From positions 1 through 64,000 of the forward strand of contig CANJMF010000010.1 of the NCBI GenBank assembly GCA_947475895.1: 64,000 nt of DNA, written 5' to 3'. Below the pieces are notes generated by a model, which made no database searches, was not told the DNA's origin, and saw only the letters and a list, made by a program, of their open reading frames with translations. This DNA is from Fidelibacterota bacterium (lineage in GTDB: Bacteria; Pseudomonadota; Alphaproteobacteria; Rhodospirillales; Rhodospirillaceae). Numbering within the stretch: the stretch's first letter is position 1; each line of letters begins with the position of its first letter. Positions 1 to 9,268 of the stretch are shown in pieces. Position numbers and translations under genes: made by a program.

Positions 1-2996
1 CGGTCTCCGTCATCACCTTCAACGGCCAGCTGCTGAACGCGGGCACCGTCAGCCATGAAGTGATCAATCAAGCGACTTCGATTTTCAATATTGGCAGTTC
101 GGCCTCGACCAACACGTCCACTGGGCATCTCAATCTCGTGAACGGCACGTTGGACATCACCGGCTCGGGCACGTTCACCAACACCGGCGACATCAACCTG
201 GCGTCGGGAACGCAGCTGAAGATCGGCGGCACGAACACGCTGATCCAGGGCTCGGGCGGGACTTATACCGGGACGGGTACGCTATTCATTGGTGGCGGCG
301 CGACATTCCAGATGAACGCTGCTGCGTCAATCGCACCCAATGTGACGTTCGGCACCACGAGCACGGCAGCAACATGGACCGGGGCCTTTACGGCGACCTT
401 GGCTGGAACGACGACGCTGTACCGGGGAACGATCAGTTCCAATCTGACCAATACCGGCACGCTGCGGGTCGTCGAGAACCACAACACGGCTTTGACGATC
501 AGCGGTGACGTCATCAATAGCGGCGCGATTTTAATATCCGACGACGCCAACAACGGCTTGAACACGCAGCTGAATATCACGGGCAACCTGACCAATCAGT
601 CGGGCGGCACGATTACGTTGAGTACGCCGACCTCGAACAACACCGTCACGCTGGACATGACCGGCCATACCCTGACCAACGATGCCGGGGCGACCTTCAC
701 GTTCAACCACCCAAGCGACAGCGGAACGGTCTCCGTCATCACCTTCAATGGTCAGCTCTTGAACGCGGGCACCGTAAGCCACAATGTCGTCAATCAGGTC
801 ACGACGATCTTCAACATCGGCAGCTTGGCTTCGACGAATACCTCGACCGGTCAGTTCAACATTGTGGCCGGCGTCGTAAACTTGACCGGGTCGGGCACGT
901 TCACCAACACCGGTACTATCGACATCACGACTCAATTGACCGCCGGTGGCACACTAAACTTGATCAACGGCAATGCGGCGAGCAGCGCCGCCGGAACGAT
1001 TTCCGGAAGCGGAACCTTGACGAACCAAGCCACGATCACCGCCGGGGTGGGGACCATCGCCGCTAATGTGACGAATTCCTCGGGCGCGTTCTTTATCGCC
1101 GACGGCCTTGGCAATGCGCGCACGACGACGGTCAGCGGCGCTTTCACCGTCAATAGCGGCGCGACGGTTCGGGTCACGGACGGCGCGCAGTTGAATCTCT
1201 CGACGGGCTTCAACAATTCCGGCGCGGTCCAACTCACCAACACGATCTACGGCCAAAACGCCACGCTGCAGATTTCATCGGGCAGCATTGTCAATCAGTC
1301 GGGTGCGACAGTTTCGTTCCTGGGCGGTGCCGGCGCTGGTTCGCGTTCATTGAACTCCGATCTCGTCAACCTCAGCGGCGGCAACGTCGATGTGGATGGC
1401 GCTTACGCCTTTATTGGCGGAACGCTCTCCAACAGCGGCGCGATCACGGTTAAGAATGATTCAACGCTCAATACAAGTAGTTTCGTGAACTCAGGTACGA
1501 TCCACGTCACCAACACATCGAGTGGCACCAATGCGGTGTTATCGGTCTCAGGCACGCTGACGAACGCCTCTACCGGCACCATCAACTTCGCTATCGGCAG
1601 CGGCGGCGGTCTTCGTATTTTATCGGGCGCGCTGGCAAATGACACGGGCGGAACAGTCAATATTGGGATCGATACGACATTCGATAACGGCTCCAGCAAT
1701 ATTTCAAATAGCGGCACGTTTAACTGGAACGATGGCTCGCAAGGCAGCTTGCCTAATCCTGTTCTGACGGTCAGCGGCTCTGGCAATTTCATGAACAATG
1801 TTGGCGGTGTGCTGCAAGGCAACGGTACGCTGGTGTTCACCGGCGGCGGCGCGTTAGTTCAAAGCGGCACCAACAATTTGGGCTCCTCGCCCGGCTACTT
1901 GCGTGTCGAAGGCGACTATATCAACCGCGACAGCGCCATCACCAAGATCGACATCGGCGGCACGCGCGCAGCCAGTGCGGCGGACGGCCGCGGTGTCGGT
2001 ACGCATGACGCTTTGACAGTGACTGGACGCTTTGTCGCGGGTGGCACGCTGGCCGCGCTTTCATTCGCGTCCTTCGCGGCGGCGGCCGGCGACCACTTCG
2101 ACATTATTACCTGGGGCAGCCACAGCGGCATGTTCGCCGAAGTGCACGGCCTCGATTCCATGCAAGGTGTGGCGCTCGATCCCACGTTCACTGATCACGG
2201 CCTCACGCTCACGGCCCGTGCCATCACCAACGACGGCGGCGACGGCAACGACGTTCTCACCGCCAGCAACCAACCGTCCGTATTGGACGGTCGCGCGGGC
2301 GACGACGTTCTGACCGGCGGGAATGGCGACGATCTCATCTTAGGCGGCACCGGCAACGACACGTTGATCGGCGGTGCAGGCTCAAATCGCCTGATCGGCG
2401 GCGAGGGGACAGATACCGCCGACTACAGCGCCGTTACGGCCGGCGTCCACGTCGATCTCGGCAATGGCACCGCCGATAACGGCGCGGGCGGCGCCGACAC
2501 GCTTATCTCAATTGAAAAGATCATCGGCACGAACAGTGCCGACACGCTCATCGGCAACGATCTCGTCAACACTGTCTTCGGCGGCGCGGGCGACGACATC
2601 ATCATCGGTGGCGGCGGTCACGACATTCTCAGCGGCGGCGCGGGTCACGACACCTTCGTGCTGCTCAGCCCCACCGACGCCGGCGACGCCATCACCGACT
2701 TCGCCTCGGGCGAAGACACCATCACCTTCGACGCCGATGCATTCGGCCTCGCGAAAGGTACGCCGGTTTTGGGCGAAAACTTCTCTGTGATCGCAGGACC
2801 GTTCAATGGTCACAGCGCCGGCACCAACGCGGCTTTCGTGGCCGGCCAGGCATCACTCGTCTATAGCGCCGCCGATCACGCGCTCTATTTCGATGCGAAC
2901 GGCGGAGCCCAAGGCTACACGACGGTGGCCACCTTGCAGCCCGGTGCCATGCTCACCGCCGCCGACATTCGCGTTGAAGATCATTTGGGCGTTTAG
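1..2996 (+). CDS. RTX-type adhesin, 3' part (5' end outside window)
   Basis: The reading frame is open from base 3, the first full codon, with no real start inside the window, so this is the C-terminal ~997 residues of a longer protein. Residues up to about nt 2200 are Gly/Ser/Thr/Asn-rich short strands (patterns like LTNSGTI, GTFTNTG), as in haemagglutinin-type beta-helix adhesins. From about nt 2235 to 2680 come nonapeptides of the GGxGxDxLx class (GGNGDDLIL, GGTGNDTLI, GGAGDDIII), which bind calcium in RTX proteins. The last ~100 residues resemble the C-terminal region used as an uncleaved type I secretion signal. By family, it is exported and surface-associated. No ABC exporter or membrane-fusion gene lies in the window. 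TAG stop at 2994-2996. Confidence 0.85.
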   Translation, partial: VSVITFNGQLLNAGTVSHEVINQATSIFNIGSSASTNTSTGHLNLVNGTLDITGSGTFTNTGDINLASGTQLKIGGTNTLIQGSGGTYTGTGTLFIGGGATFQMNAAASIAPNVTFGTTSTAATWTGAFTATLAGTTTLYRGTISSNLTNTGTLRVVENHNTALTISGDVINSGAILISDDANNGLNTQLNITGNLTNQSGGTITLSTPTSNNTVTLDMTGHTLTNDAGATFTFNHPSDSGTVSVITFNGQLLNAGTVSHNVVNQVTTIFNIGSLASTNTSTGQFNIVAGVVNLTGSGTFTNTGTIDITTQLTAGGTLNLINGNAASSAAGTISGSGTLTNQATITAGVGTIAANVTNSSGAFFIADGLGNARTTTVSGAFTVNSGATVRVTDGAQLNLSTGFNNSGAVQLTNTIYGQNATLQISSGSIVNQSGATVSFLGGAGAGSRSLNSDLVNLSGGNVDVDGAYAFIGGTLSNSGAITVKNDSTLNTSSFVNSGTIHVTNTSSGTNAVLSVSGTLTNASTGTINFAIGSGGGLRILSGALANDTGGTVNIGIDTTFDNGSSNISNSGTFNWNDGSQGSLPNPVLTVSGSGNFMNNVGGVLQGNGTLVFTGGGALVQSGTNNLGSSPGYLRVEGDYINRDSAITKIDIGGTRAASAADGRGVGTHDALTVTGRFVAGGTLAALSFASFAAAAGDHFDIITWGSHSGMFAEVHGLDSMQGVALDPTFTDHGLTLTARAITNDGGDGNDVLTASNQPSVLDGRAGDDVLTGGNGDDLILGGTGNDTLIGGAGSNRLIGGEGTDTADYSAVTAGVHVDLGNGTADNGAGGADTLISIEKIIGTNSADTLIGNDLVNTVFGGAGDDIIIGGGGHDILSGGAGHDTFVLLSPTDAGDAITDFASGEDTITFDADAFGLAKGTPVLGENFSVIAGPFNGHSAGTNAAFVAGQASLVYSAADHALYFDANGGAQGYTTVATLQPGAMLTAADIRVEDHLGV
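3..926 (+). repeat. Internal duplication in the adhesin, 726-bp spacing
   Basis: The block at about 3-200 recurs at about 729-926, exactly 726 bp (242 codons) downstream. The protein versions begin VSVITFNGQLLNAGTVSH in both copies and stay aligned through SGTFTNTG. Third-position differences show the copies are not brand new. Because the left copy touches the window edge, more copies may lie upstream. Confidence 0.8.
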
Positions 2997-3117
2997 TCCG
3001 AAGCCGCCATAAGTTGGGGGTCGTAAGCCGTTGGACTCAAAAGCTTTTTCGGCGGGTTTCGTTTTCTTTTTGCTAACCCGCTGTTATGCCTAAAGAAACG
3101 GCGAATTTCTCATAAGT

Positions 3118-4386
3118 TCATGGGCTCGTTTTCCGCCGCCGTAAAAACAGCAGGGCCGTCAGGCTCACGAGTCCGATGGTGCTGAGGTAGTACCCGACCA
3201 GCGTAAGCCCGCCGCGATCGGCCAGCGCCTGCGCCAGAATCGGCGTCAGTCCGCCGCCGACGATTCCCCCCACATTGAACGCGACCGATGCGCCCGTATA
3301 GCGCACGCGCGCCGGAAACAATCCCGGCAGCCAAGCGCCCAACGGTCCGAAGGTCAGCCCCATGTGCACCAGTGCGGCGGCGAGGAAAAACCAAATCCAT
3401 CCCAGGGCGCCGCTCGCCATCAACGGCGCCAGCAAAAATCCAACGATGATCGTTCCCGCGCATCCGGCCATCAGCACCTGGTTGCCACTCGCGCGATCCG
3501 ACCACTTGCCGGCCCAAAGAATACCGACGACTAAAAACAAAACCGCGCCAAGCTGAACGGCCAGGAACGTCTCGCGCGAATATCCCAACGTCACCGTTCC
3601 ATATCCCAACGCAAAGGCCGTCGAGATGTAAAACAACGCGTAACCCACAATCGCTGTAAATGTGCCGCCGATCATCTCGCGCGGATAGTCGCGCAACACT
3701 TCACCCAACGGAACACGCGCGATGCGCTTCTCAGAACGTGCGGCAATAAAGTCCGGCGTCTCGGTGATTTTCAACCGGATCCACAAACCCAACACCACCA
3801 GAACAATGCTCACAAGAAACGGCAATCGCCATCCCCACGCAATGAATTGCGCTTGGTCGAGAAACAATCCGAGAATCAAAAACAGCCCATTGGCTAAAAT
3901 GAATCCAAGGGCCGCACCAAGCTGCGGCACCGATCCAAATCGTCCGCGGTATCCCGCCGGTGCGTTTTCGGTGGCGAGTAACGCAGCCCCACCCCACTCA
4001 CCACCAAGGCCGAAGCCCTGGCCAAAACGTAGCAAACACAAGATCACCGGCGCGATCCATCCGGCTTGCGCGAACGTGGGCAAAAGCGCGATGGCGAACG
4101 TCGAAACGCCCATGGTCAGTAACGAAGCAACCAGCGTCGATTTGCGTCCGATGCGATCACCGAAGTGCCCGAACGCAATCGCGCCCAGCGGTCTTGCGAG
4201 GAAGGCGAGGCTGAAGCTCGCGTATGCCGACAATAACTGCAGCGATGGCGACGATGCCGGAAAGAACAGCGGCCCGAACACCACCGACGCCGCCGTGCCG
4301 TAAATATAGAAATCGTAATACTCGATGGTGGTGCCGATCAGGCTCCCCATAAGCACGCGTCGATTAGCGAAATAAACGTTGGTCAT
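3118..4386 (-). CDS. MFS transporter, metabolite:H+ symporter (MHS) type
   Basis: A 422-residue polytopic membrane protein. The N-terminus reads GTTIEYYDFYIYG, typical of the ShiA/ProP/KgtP-like MHS branch. The MFS loop 2-3 motif GHFGDRIGRK and a second conserved stretch (LRFGQGFGLGGEWGG) follow. Twelve hydrophobic segments are expected. By family it would import an organic acid, osmolyte or similar solute with protons; the substrate cannot be read from sequence. I chose the ATG at 4386 (MTNVYFANRR), 5 nt after the stop of the upstream sulfatase-like gene. The frame is open to 4470, but that would overlap the neighbour. It is the last gene of a three-gene minus-strand operon. Confidence 0.88.
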   Translation of the reverse strand: MTNVYFANRRVLMGSLIGTTIEYYDFYIYGTAASVVFGPLFFPASSPSLQLLSAYASFSLAFLARPLGAIAFGHFGDRIGRKSTLVASLLTMGVSTFAIALLPTFAQAGWIAPVILCLLRFGQGFGLGGEWGGAALLATENAPAGYRGRFGSVPQLGAALGFILANGLFLILGLFLDQAQFIAWGWRLPFLVSIVLVVLGLWIRLKITETPDFIAARSEKRIARVPLGEVLRDYPREMIGGTFTAIVGYALFYISTAFALGYGTVTLGYSRETFLAVQLGAVLFLVVGILWAGKWSDRASGNQVLMAGCAGTIIVGFLLAPLMASGALGWIWFFLAAALVHMGLTFGPLGAWLPGLFPARVRYTGASVAFNVGGIVGGGLTPILAQALADRGGLTLVGYYLSTIGLVSLTALLFLRRRKTSP

Positions 4387-4391
4387 AACGC

Positions 4392-5936
4392 TCAGTCGAA
4401 GAAAGGCGCGAATGCGGTGTTGTATTTCATTTGCGTGGCAGGTTCGCACGCGTCCACATTCGCTTCGCACGTCGCGAAGATGTGCTGTTGCATCAGCGAC
4501 AAGCCATCCAATTCGAAGCCAAAACGTTGCAGCGCTGACGGGGCCAGCAAAGTGGCGTCGAGCGCTTTGATCTCGGGTGTTGTGCTGCCGGAGCAGCCAA
4601 AGTTAATGCAGCGGATTTCGTAAGCCGTGAAAAAGCGCGGCTGCACGCCATCAAGAAAGCGCGCCGTGAATTCAGGCTGATGATCGCCAAAGGCGATCAC
4701 GCCTGCGCGACGATCACGCCGCGCCAAAGATTCCAGAAAAGATTTGTAAGCCTTGTCGCTATCCGCAAAGCGCGCGACATAGTCCGCCATGGGGTCTTCG
4801 ATGTTGTGCGGGCCGTGCTGGTTGATCGTCACTAACAACGCAACGACGGGCTGCTTTGAGCCCTCGACTTTTTTTAGCATCGCGTCGTAAAGCTGCGAAT
4901 CTGGGAACTTCCAATCCCAACCGGTGCCAATTCCCAAAGTCCGCGGTTCATAAAATTCATCGATGCCGATGGTCGCGTAAAAAGCCGATGCGTTGATGAA
5001 GGACCCGGGAACCGGATAAAATATCATCGTGCGATAACCAAGCGCCTTCAGCTCCGTGAAAAGCGAACGCTTGATGCGCCCTTCCAGTTGATGAAAGACG
5101 TAAAGACCGTCGCTTCCGAATTCCTGTGGTTTCATCTGAATCGCCACGGAGAACTCTGTTCTCCACGTGCCCCCGGCGAATGTGTGCACGCGGAGCGGCC
5201 CGCTCTGCGGTGCACCCTTTGCGAAGAGCGCTTCGGACTTATAGTGGGACTGCAGCAGTGATGGCGGGAATGTGGATTCTTCAAGGACGAGGAAAATATC
5301 CGGCAACCCGCCGCTGGGCGCGAGGAGCTTTGCGTCCGTGAGTTCTTCTTCCGCAGTCTCGCCATTGGCCTCAAGCCGCAGTTGTGGTCTGGGCACTTGC
5401 GACGACTTCACGAATGTTTCGAGCGTCGGAATATTGGCGGCCGATTCCCAAACAGCAGCATAAGCTTGCCCATGAAGATTCATGAGGCTGGCGGCCGAAA
5501 TTAGGACAAGCGCGGTCAAACCCCCGCGTTCAAATCGCGAGAATGCCCCGCGGCCGAAAACGAGCGTTTTGACATAAAGAACGGTGATAACCGCTCCGAT
5601 GACGAGGCTCAGCGCCAATCGCCAATCGTTATAAGCGAGAATCACGATATTTTTTCGCAGGAAGTAATGATCGTAGGTAACGAGCGGCACGCCAACGAGC
5701 GAGAATTTAATGGCGCTTGCGATCACCAGCAGTGTCGCGGGCAACAGTGACAGCGCAATGAGCGCGATCGGGTTCGTTCCGCGGCGGCATCCCAACGCGA
5801 AGAATGGCGTCATGAATAAAAAGACGAAGGGATCGCGAAAGACAATCGCGTAAGTCGCGGCGGCGACTGTAAGGCAAAACGCGAGGACGCGGCCGGTGCT
5901 CAGCGGCAACACCCAGCCGAGCGCGCGCTTTAGCAC
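4392..5936 (-). CDS. Membrane sulfatase-fold phosphotransferase (LTA synthase-like)
   Basis: About 514 residues. Roughly four or five N-terminal membrane helices (to residue ~160) are followed by a periplasmic alkaline-phosphatase-superfamily domain. Visible metal/active-site signatures are PDIFLVLEEST, INQHGPH and FGDHQPEF, matching LtaS-like and phosphoethanolamine-transferase-like enzymes that move phospho-alcohol groups from lipids onto envelope acceptors. In a Gram-negative the acceptor is unknown. The longer frame starts with TTG at 5948, but a GTG at 5936 has GGAG 6 nt upstream and avoids most of the overlap with the preceding gene, so I prefer it. It overlaps the upstream methyltransferase by 7 nt, which implies translational coupling and perhaps a shared role in phospholipid headgroup chemistry. 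Confidence 0.78.
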   Translation of the reverse strand: MLKRALGWVLPLSTGRVLAFCLTVAAATYAIVFRDPFVFLFMTPFFALGCRRGTNPIALIALSLLPATLLVIASAIKFSLVGVPLVTYDHYFLRKNIVILAYNDWRLALSLVIGAVITVLYVKTLVFGRGAFSRFERGGLTALVLISAASLMNLHGQAYAAVWESAANIPTLETFVKSSQVPRPQLRLEANGETAEEELTDAKLLAPSGGLPDIFLVLEESTFPPSLLQSHYKSEALFAKGAPQSGPLRVHTFAGGTWRTEFSVAIQMKPQEFGSDGLYVFHQLEGRIKRSLFTELKALGYRTMIFYPVPGSFINASAFYATIGIDEFYEPRTLGIGTGWDWKFPDSQLYDAMLKKVEGSKQPVVALLVTINQHGPHNIEDPMADYVARFADSDKAYKSFLESLARRDRRAGVIAFGDHQPEFTARFLDGVQPRFFTAYEIRCINFGCSGSTTPEIKALDATLLAPSALQRFGFELDGLSLMQQHIFATCEANVDACEPATQMKYNTAFAPFFD

Positions 5937-6481
5937 GAATAGCTCCAAACAAATGCGGGCGGGATATTCAAGATTTCGTATCCGACCATTTTGCTGTTCG
6001 GGAAAAGGCCCGCGAACGGATCATGCGGAAAATAACTGTAGGTAATAAGTTGCGTCAGGACGCCGGCCTTTTGTGCGCGCACGATGGCGGCCCGCAAACG
6101 ATCAAACTCCGGATTGTTGACGCTCGGGATGCTGCTGATAACAACCGTCGGCTGCGTGAGCTGCGCAAGAACTTGAATGGCGCAGGTTCCAAGAATCGTT
6201 CTTTCCGGAAATGTCGACTTCAGATGCGCGTATCGCTTGACGTCTCGCTCGATGCTGATCGCTGTCTCAGGAAGAACGCTCGTGACCGAACCATAGCCAG
6301 CGCCCAGTTCGACAATCGGCAATGACGGATCGTTTATCGCATTGCGCATGCGTTGCGCCAACCAGCGCGACGACTCACAAATCGCGCCAATAGAGGACCA
6401 ATAGGTCAGAAGGTTACTGCGCTGCGCGACCACTCTTCCGAGTCCGTCGCGCAGTAAAGCGAAAGCGTTTGAGTCCGCCAT
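5930..6481 (-). CDS. PmtA-like SAM-dependent phospholipid methyltransferase
   Basis: 183 residues from the ATG at 6481. The SAM-binding motif I is VELGAGYGSVTSVL, followed by an acidic motif (SIERD) and a later VVISSIPSVNNP segment. The C-terminus ends in a VWSYSC-type tail. This layout resembles phospholipid N-methyltransferases (PmtA) and the related rRNA-dimethylase-like fold. By family it would methylate phosphatidylethanolamine at the membrane surface, but the short length leaves room for another substrate. The frame extends to 6535, but MADSNAF fits the family's N-terminus. First gene of the operon with the sulfatase-like gene and the MFS gene. The 218-nt region upstream, shared with the divergent osmC-like gene, shows no recognisable operator. 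Confidence 0.68.
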   Translation of the reverse strand: MADSNAFALLRDGLGRVVAQRSNLLTYWSSIGAICESSRWLAQRMRNAINDPSLPIVELGAGYGSVTSVLPETAISIERDVKRYAHLKSTFPERTILGTCAIQVLAQLTQPTVVISSIPSVNNPEFDRLRAAIVRAQKAGVLTQLITYSYFPHDPFAGLFPNSKMVGYEILNIPPAFVWSYSC

Positions 6482-6699
6482 GAAGCTCGCCGTCCCACGC
6501 CGCGTCCCGCTATTTTCAGCGGCACACAAGCGCACGTGTAAATTGAATACGGAAGTTCTATCAATAGTTTATAAGGCGCGAACGCACCGCCGTCCACGAA
6601 AAATGACGGTTTTGCTACAGGTCGATGACGCTTTCAGACGGAGGGGCGTCTCCTGCTAAGGTGGTGCGGGGCTAGCGAAATTTAAAGGAGGATTCTTCC

Positions 6700-7122
6700 A
6701 TGATTCGTAAGGCGAAAGCACTTTGGCGCGGCACCGGTCGCGACGGCGCGGGTCATTTAACAACCGACTCCGGCGTTCTCGCAGAGACGCCCTATTCGTT
6801 CAAAACCCGATTCGAGAGTGAAAAAGGAACGAACCCCGAAGAGCTTATTGCGGCCGCGCACGCTGGCTGCTTCACGATGGCGCTGGCGTTTCAGCTTCAA
6901 GCTGCCGGCTTCACGCCCACCGAACTGAGCACCGAAGCCGCGATCTCGCTCGAGCCGGAAGGGCAGGGCTTCAAGATCAGCCGTTCGGCGCTCACGCTGC
7001 GCGCGCAAATTCCGAATATCGATCAAGCCAAGTTCATGGAACTCGCGGGCGTTGCCGAGAAAAATTGCCCCGTATCCAAAGTTTTTAACGCCGAGATCAC
7101 ATTGGATGCGAAGCTCGGCTAA
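6700..7122 (+). CDS. OsmC/Ohr-family peroxiredoxin
   Basis: 140 residues, the usual length of OsmC proteins. The two family cysteines are present in AAHAGCFTMAL (about residue 57) and KNCPVSK (about residue 126). The family reduces organic hydroperoxides, typically using lipoyl or low-molecular-weight thiols, in the cytoplasm. The start is well fixed by a strong ribosome site AAAGGAGGA at 6684-6692. The gene ends at 7122 and the convergent metallopeptidase gene ends at 7123, so the two stop codons abut. A small hairpin (AGACG/CGTCT, 6636-6651) lies in the leader. Confidence 0.92.
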   Translation: MIRKAKALWRGTGRDGAGHLTTDSGVLAETPYSFKTRFESEKGTNPEELIAAAHAGCFTMALAFQLQAAGFTPTELSTEAAISLEPEGQGFKISRSALTLRAQIPNIDQAKFMELAGVAEKNCPVSKVFNAEITLDAKLG

Positions 7123-7965
7123 TTAGCGCTCGCTGAATGTATCGCACGCCGACGGGTTTTTTGATTCGAATCCACGCTTCAGCCATGAAACGCGCTGCGC
7201 CGAGCTGCCGTGCGTGAAGCGTTCCGGGCTGACGCGACCGGTGGCGCTACGTTGAAGCGTGTCGTCGCCAATGGCTTTTGCGGTCTTTAGACCTTCCTCG
7301 ACATCGCCGGGCTCCAACGCGACTTTTCCGCTGGACGCCGCGGCGGCATTTGCGGCCCAAACGCCGGCATAACAGTCGGCCTGAAGTTCAAGTGCCACTG
7401 AATATTGATTCGCTTCCCGTTGGCTGCCCGCGTTTTGTTCTGCCTGTTGAACCTTGCGGGATGTGCCGACCAAGTTCTGCACATGATGGCCGAATTCATG
7501 CGCAATTACGTACGCGCGCGCAAACTCCGCGCCCGATGCGCCGAGGCGCGTTTCCATTTCGCGCCAAAACCCGAGATCTAAATACACCGTCTTATCGTTT
7601 GGGCAATAAAATGGTCCCATGGCCGATTGACCAAATCCACAGCCCGTCGATGTGCCTTGCTCGTACAGAACTACACGCGGCGGCTGATAATTTTTGACTT
7701 TGGCCGCCCAAACGTCGTTCACATTCGCGCTAATAACATCGACAAATTTTCCCGCTCGGTCCTGCGGCGTTCCGGCACGGCCTGCTTGCTGAGGGGCTTC
7801 AAACTGACTGACGACTTGCTGTGTCACGTTCGGGTTTATGCCGAACACGAAGTAGCCGAGAAGGGAAAGGGCGAGCGTTCCCAGGCCACCGCCGGCCATG
7901 ACGCCGCCGCCCATCCCCCGCCGATCCTCAATTCCGCCGCCTTCGCGGCCGCCTTCCCATTGCAC
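7123..7965 (-). CDS. Neutral zinc metallopeptidase, YpfJ family
   Basis: 280 residues. The N-terminal WEGGREGGGIEDRRG stretch, a single glycine-rich transmembrane segment (about residues 25-45) and the zinc-binding HEFGHHVQ motif define the YpfJ/KPN_00698 group of membrane-anchored putative metallopeptidases. The physiological substrate is unknown. The frame is open to 8013 (TTG), but a GTG at 7965 has AGGA 8 nt upstream and gives the VQWEGG start typical of the family, so I chose it. It is the last gene of the HIT-pirin-AhpD-like-peptidase run. Confidence 0.85.
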   Translation of the reverse strand: MQWEGGREGGGIEDRRGMGGGVMAGGGLGTLALSLLGYFVFGINPNVTQQVVSQFEAPQQAGRAGTPQDRAGKFVDVISANVNDVWAAKVKNYQPPRVVLYEQGTSTGCGFGQSAMGPFYCPNDKTVYLDLGFWREMETRLGASGAEFARAYVIAHEFGHHVQNLVGTSRKVQQAEQNAGSQREANQYSVALELQADCYAGVWAANAAAASSGKVALEPGDVEEGLKTAKAIGDDTLQRSATGRVSPERFTHGSSAQRVSWLKRGFESKNPSACDTFSER

Positions 7966-8039
7966 AGTCGTATCCTCGCTTTTGAGATCAGCAAAACGGG
8001 CGGCCAAGCCCAAGGTTCCGTTGTCGTCGGCGAAAACCG

Positions 8040-8381
8040 CTATCCGGCTTTTGCGTGATAGGCGTCAATAGTGCGTGCCGAATAAACCAACGCCGCACCG
8101 GCGTTGACCATGGTGGCGACGCCGAGCGCATCGACGATATCGTCCTTGGTGGCCCCCGCCTTAATGGCCGCTTCTACGTGAGCGTTAATGCAACCGTCGC
8201 AGCGTAAGGTGACCGCAACGCCAAGTGCAATGAGCTCGCGCGTTCGCGCATCAAGATGCGTCGACTTGGCATTGGCGTGATGGAAAGCGCTGTAAGCCTT
8301 AACGATTTCAGGGTTCGTCGCCGACATCTCTTTAACCGAGGCGGCGATTTGATCGCGATAGGCGTTCCAATCGAGCATCAT
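8040..8381 (-). CDS. Carboxymuconolactone decarboxylase / AhpD-like protein
   Basis: 113 residues, all-helical CMD fold. The thiol motif is CDGC in TLRCDGCINAHVEAA, with the downstream His of the AhpD-type CxxC...H relay. By family these small proteins act as alkylhydroperoxidase-like thiol reductases or as gamma-carboxymuconolactone decarboxylases; the CxxC favours a redox role. Its ATG at 8381 overlaps the pirin stop in ATGA fashion (a second ATG at 8378 is also possible), so it is translationally coupled to the pirin gene. Confidence 0.88.
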   Translation of the reverse strand: MMLDWNAYRDQIAASVKEMSATNPEIVKAYSAFHHANAKSTHLDARTRELIALGVAVTLRCDGCINAHVEAAIKAGATKDDIVDALGVATMVNAGAALVYSARTIDAYHAKAG

Positions 8382-9268
8382 AGCGGTGTTCCTTGTGCGG
8401 GTTTGGGATCGTCAGGAAGCGGGATGAATTCGTTGTGATCGAGTTCGGGAAGTTTCATGCGCCCGGCGCGCCAGTCTGCCTTGGCCTGCGCAATGCGTTC
8501 GCGAGATGACGAAACAAAATTCCACTCGATGAAACGTTCTCCGATCGGCTCACCGCCCAGCAACATAACAGTCGCGGACGATGCTGCGGTGAACTCGGCC
8601 GGCGAACCTTCGGTGAAAATCACCATTTGTCCCTCCGTGAAGGTCTGACGATCCGCCTCAATGGATCCGCGTACAACATAGGCGGCGCGCGCCAGAGCAT
8701 GAGGGAGTTGGGTGCGCGCTCCCGCCGCCAATTCCTGATGAACATAAAATAGCGGCGACGACGTTCGCACATCGCTGCGAAGACCATACGAATCGCCGGC
8801 GATAATGCGCGACCATACGCCGTCTTCAACAAATTCGGGTAAAGATGCGAGACCAAAGTGCGTAAAGCTCGGTTCAATTTCTTCATCCGCATTCGGCAAG
8901 GCGACCCACGCTTGGATGCCCTGGATGTGCCCACCGACCTGATGGGCATGGTCAAAGCGCTCGGAATGCGTAATTCCGCGCCCAGCCGTCATCCAATTCA
9001 CTTCGCCCGGGCGAATGGCTTGCTCTGAACCCACGCTGTCGCGGTGCGTGATTTCGCCATCGAACAGATAAGTGACAGTGGATAGGCCGATATGCGGATG
9101 TGGGCGGACGTCAAAGCGGTGGGAATCATCCTTCGGTAATGTCATTGGCCCCATATGATCGAAAAATATGAAGGGCCCGATCATGCGGCGTTTCATATCC
9201 GGCAAGACACGGCCCACTTCAAAGCCCCCGAGGCTGCGCCGTTTTTGGTCGATAACGAGGTCGATCAT
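8378..9268 (-). CDS. Pirin family protein
   Basis: 296 residues, double cupin. The first cupin carries the metal ligands in RPHPHIGLSTVTYLFDG with the later ITHSERF histidine and glutamate, as in pirins that bind iron or other metals and in some members have quercetinase activity. The C-terminal pirin_C region is present (LGGEPIGERFIEWNFV). The protein is cytosolic, and its substrate is unknown. The gene overlaps the HIT gene upstream (stop 9265-9267 over ATG 9266-9268) and the AhpD-like gene downstream by four bases each, so the three form a tightly coupled operon. Confidence 0.93.
   Translation of the reverse strand: MIDLVIDQKRRSLGGFEVGRVLPDMKRRMIGPFIFFDHMGPMTLPKDDSHRFDVRPHPHIGLSTVTYLFDGEITHRDSVGSEQAIRPGEVNWMTAGRGITHSERFDHAHQVGGHIQGIQAWVALPNADEEIEPSFTHFGLASLPEFVEDGVWSRIIAGDSYGLRSDVRTSSPLFYVHQELAAGARTQLPHALARAAYVVRGSIEADRQTFTEGQMVIFTEGSPAEFTAASSATVMLLGGEPIGERFIEWNFVSSSRERIAQAKADWRAGRMKLPELDHNEFIPLPDDPKPAQGTPL

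Noticed and set aside
3052-3081. Inverted repeat GCGGGTT/AACCCGC after the adhesin as a terminator
   Set aside because: The loop is about 16 nt and T-rich, and no T-run follows the stem, so it is too weak to call.
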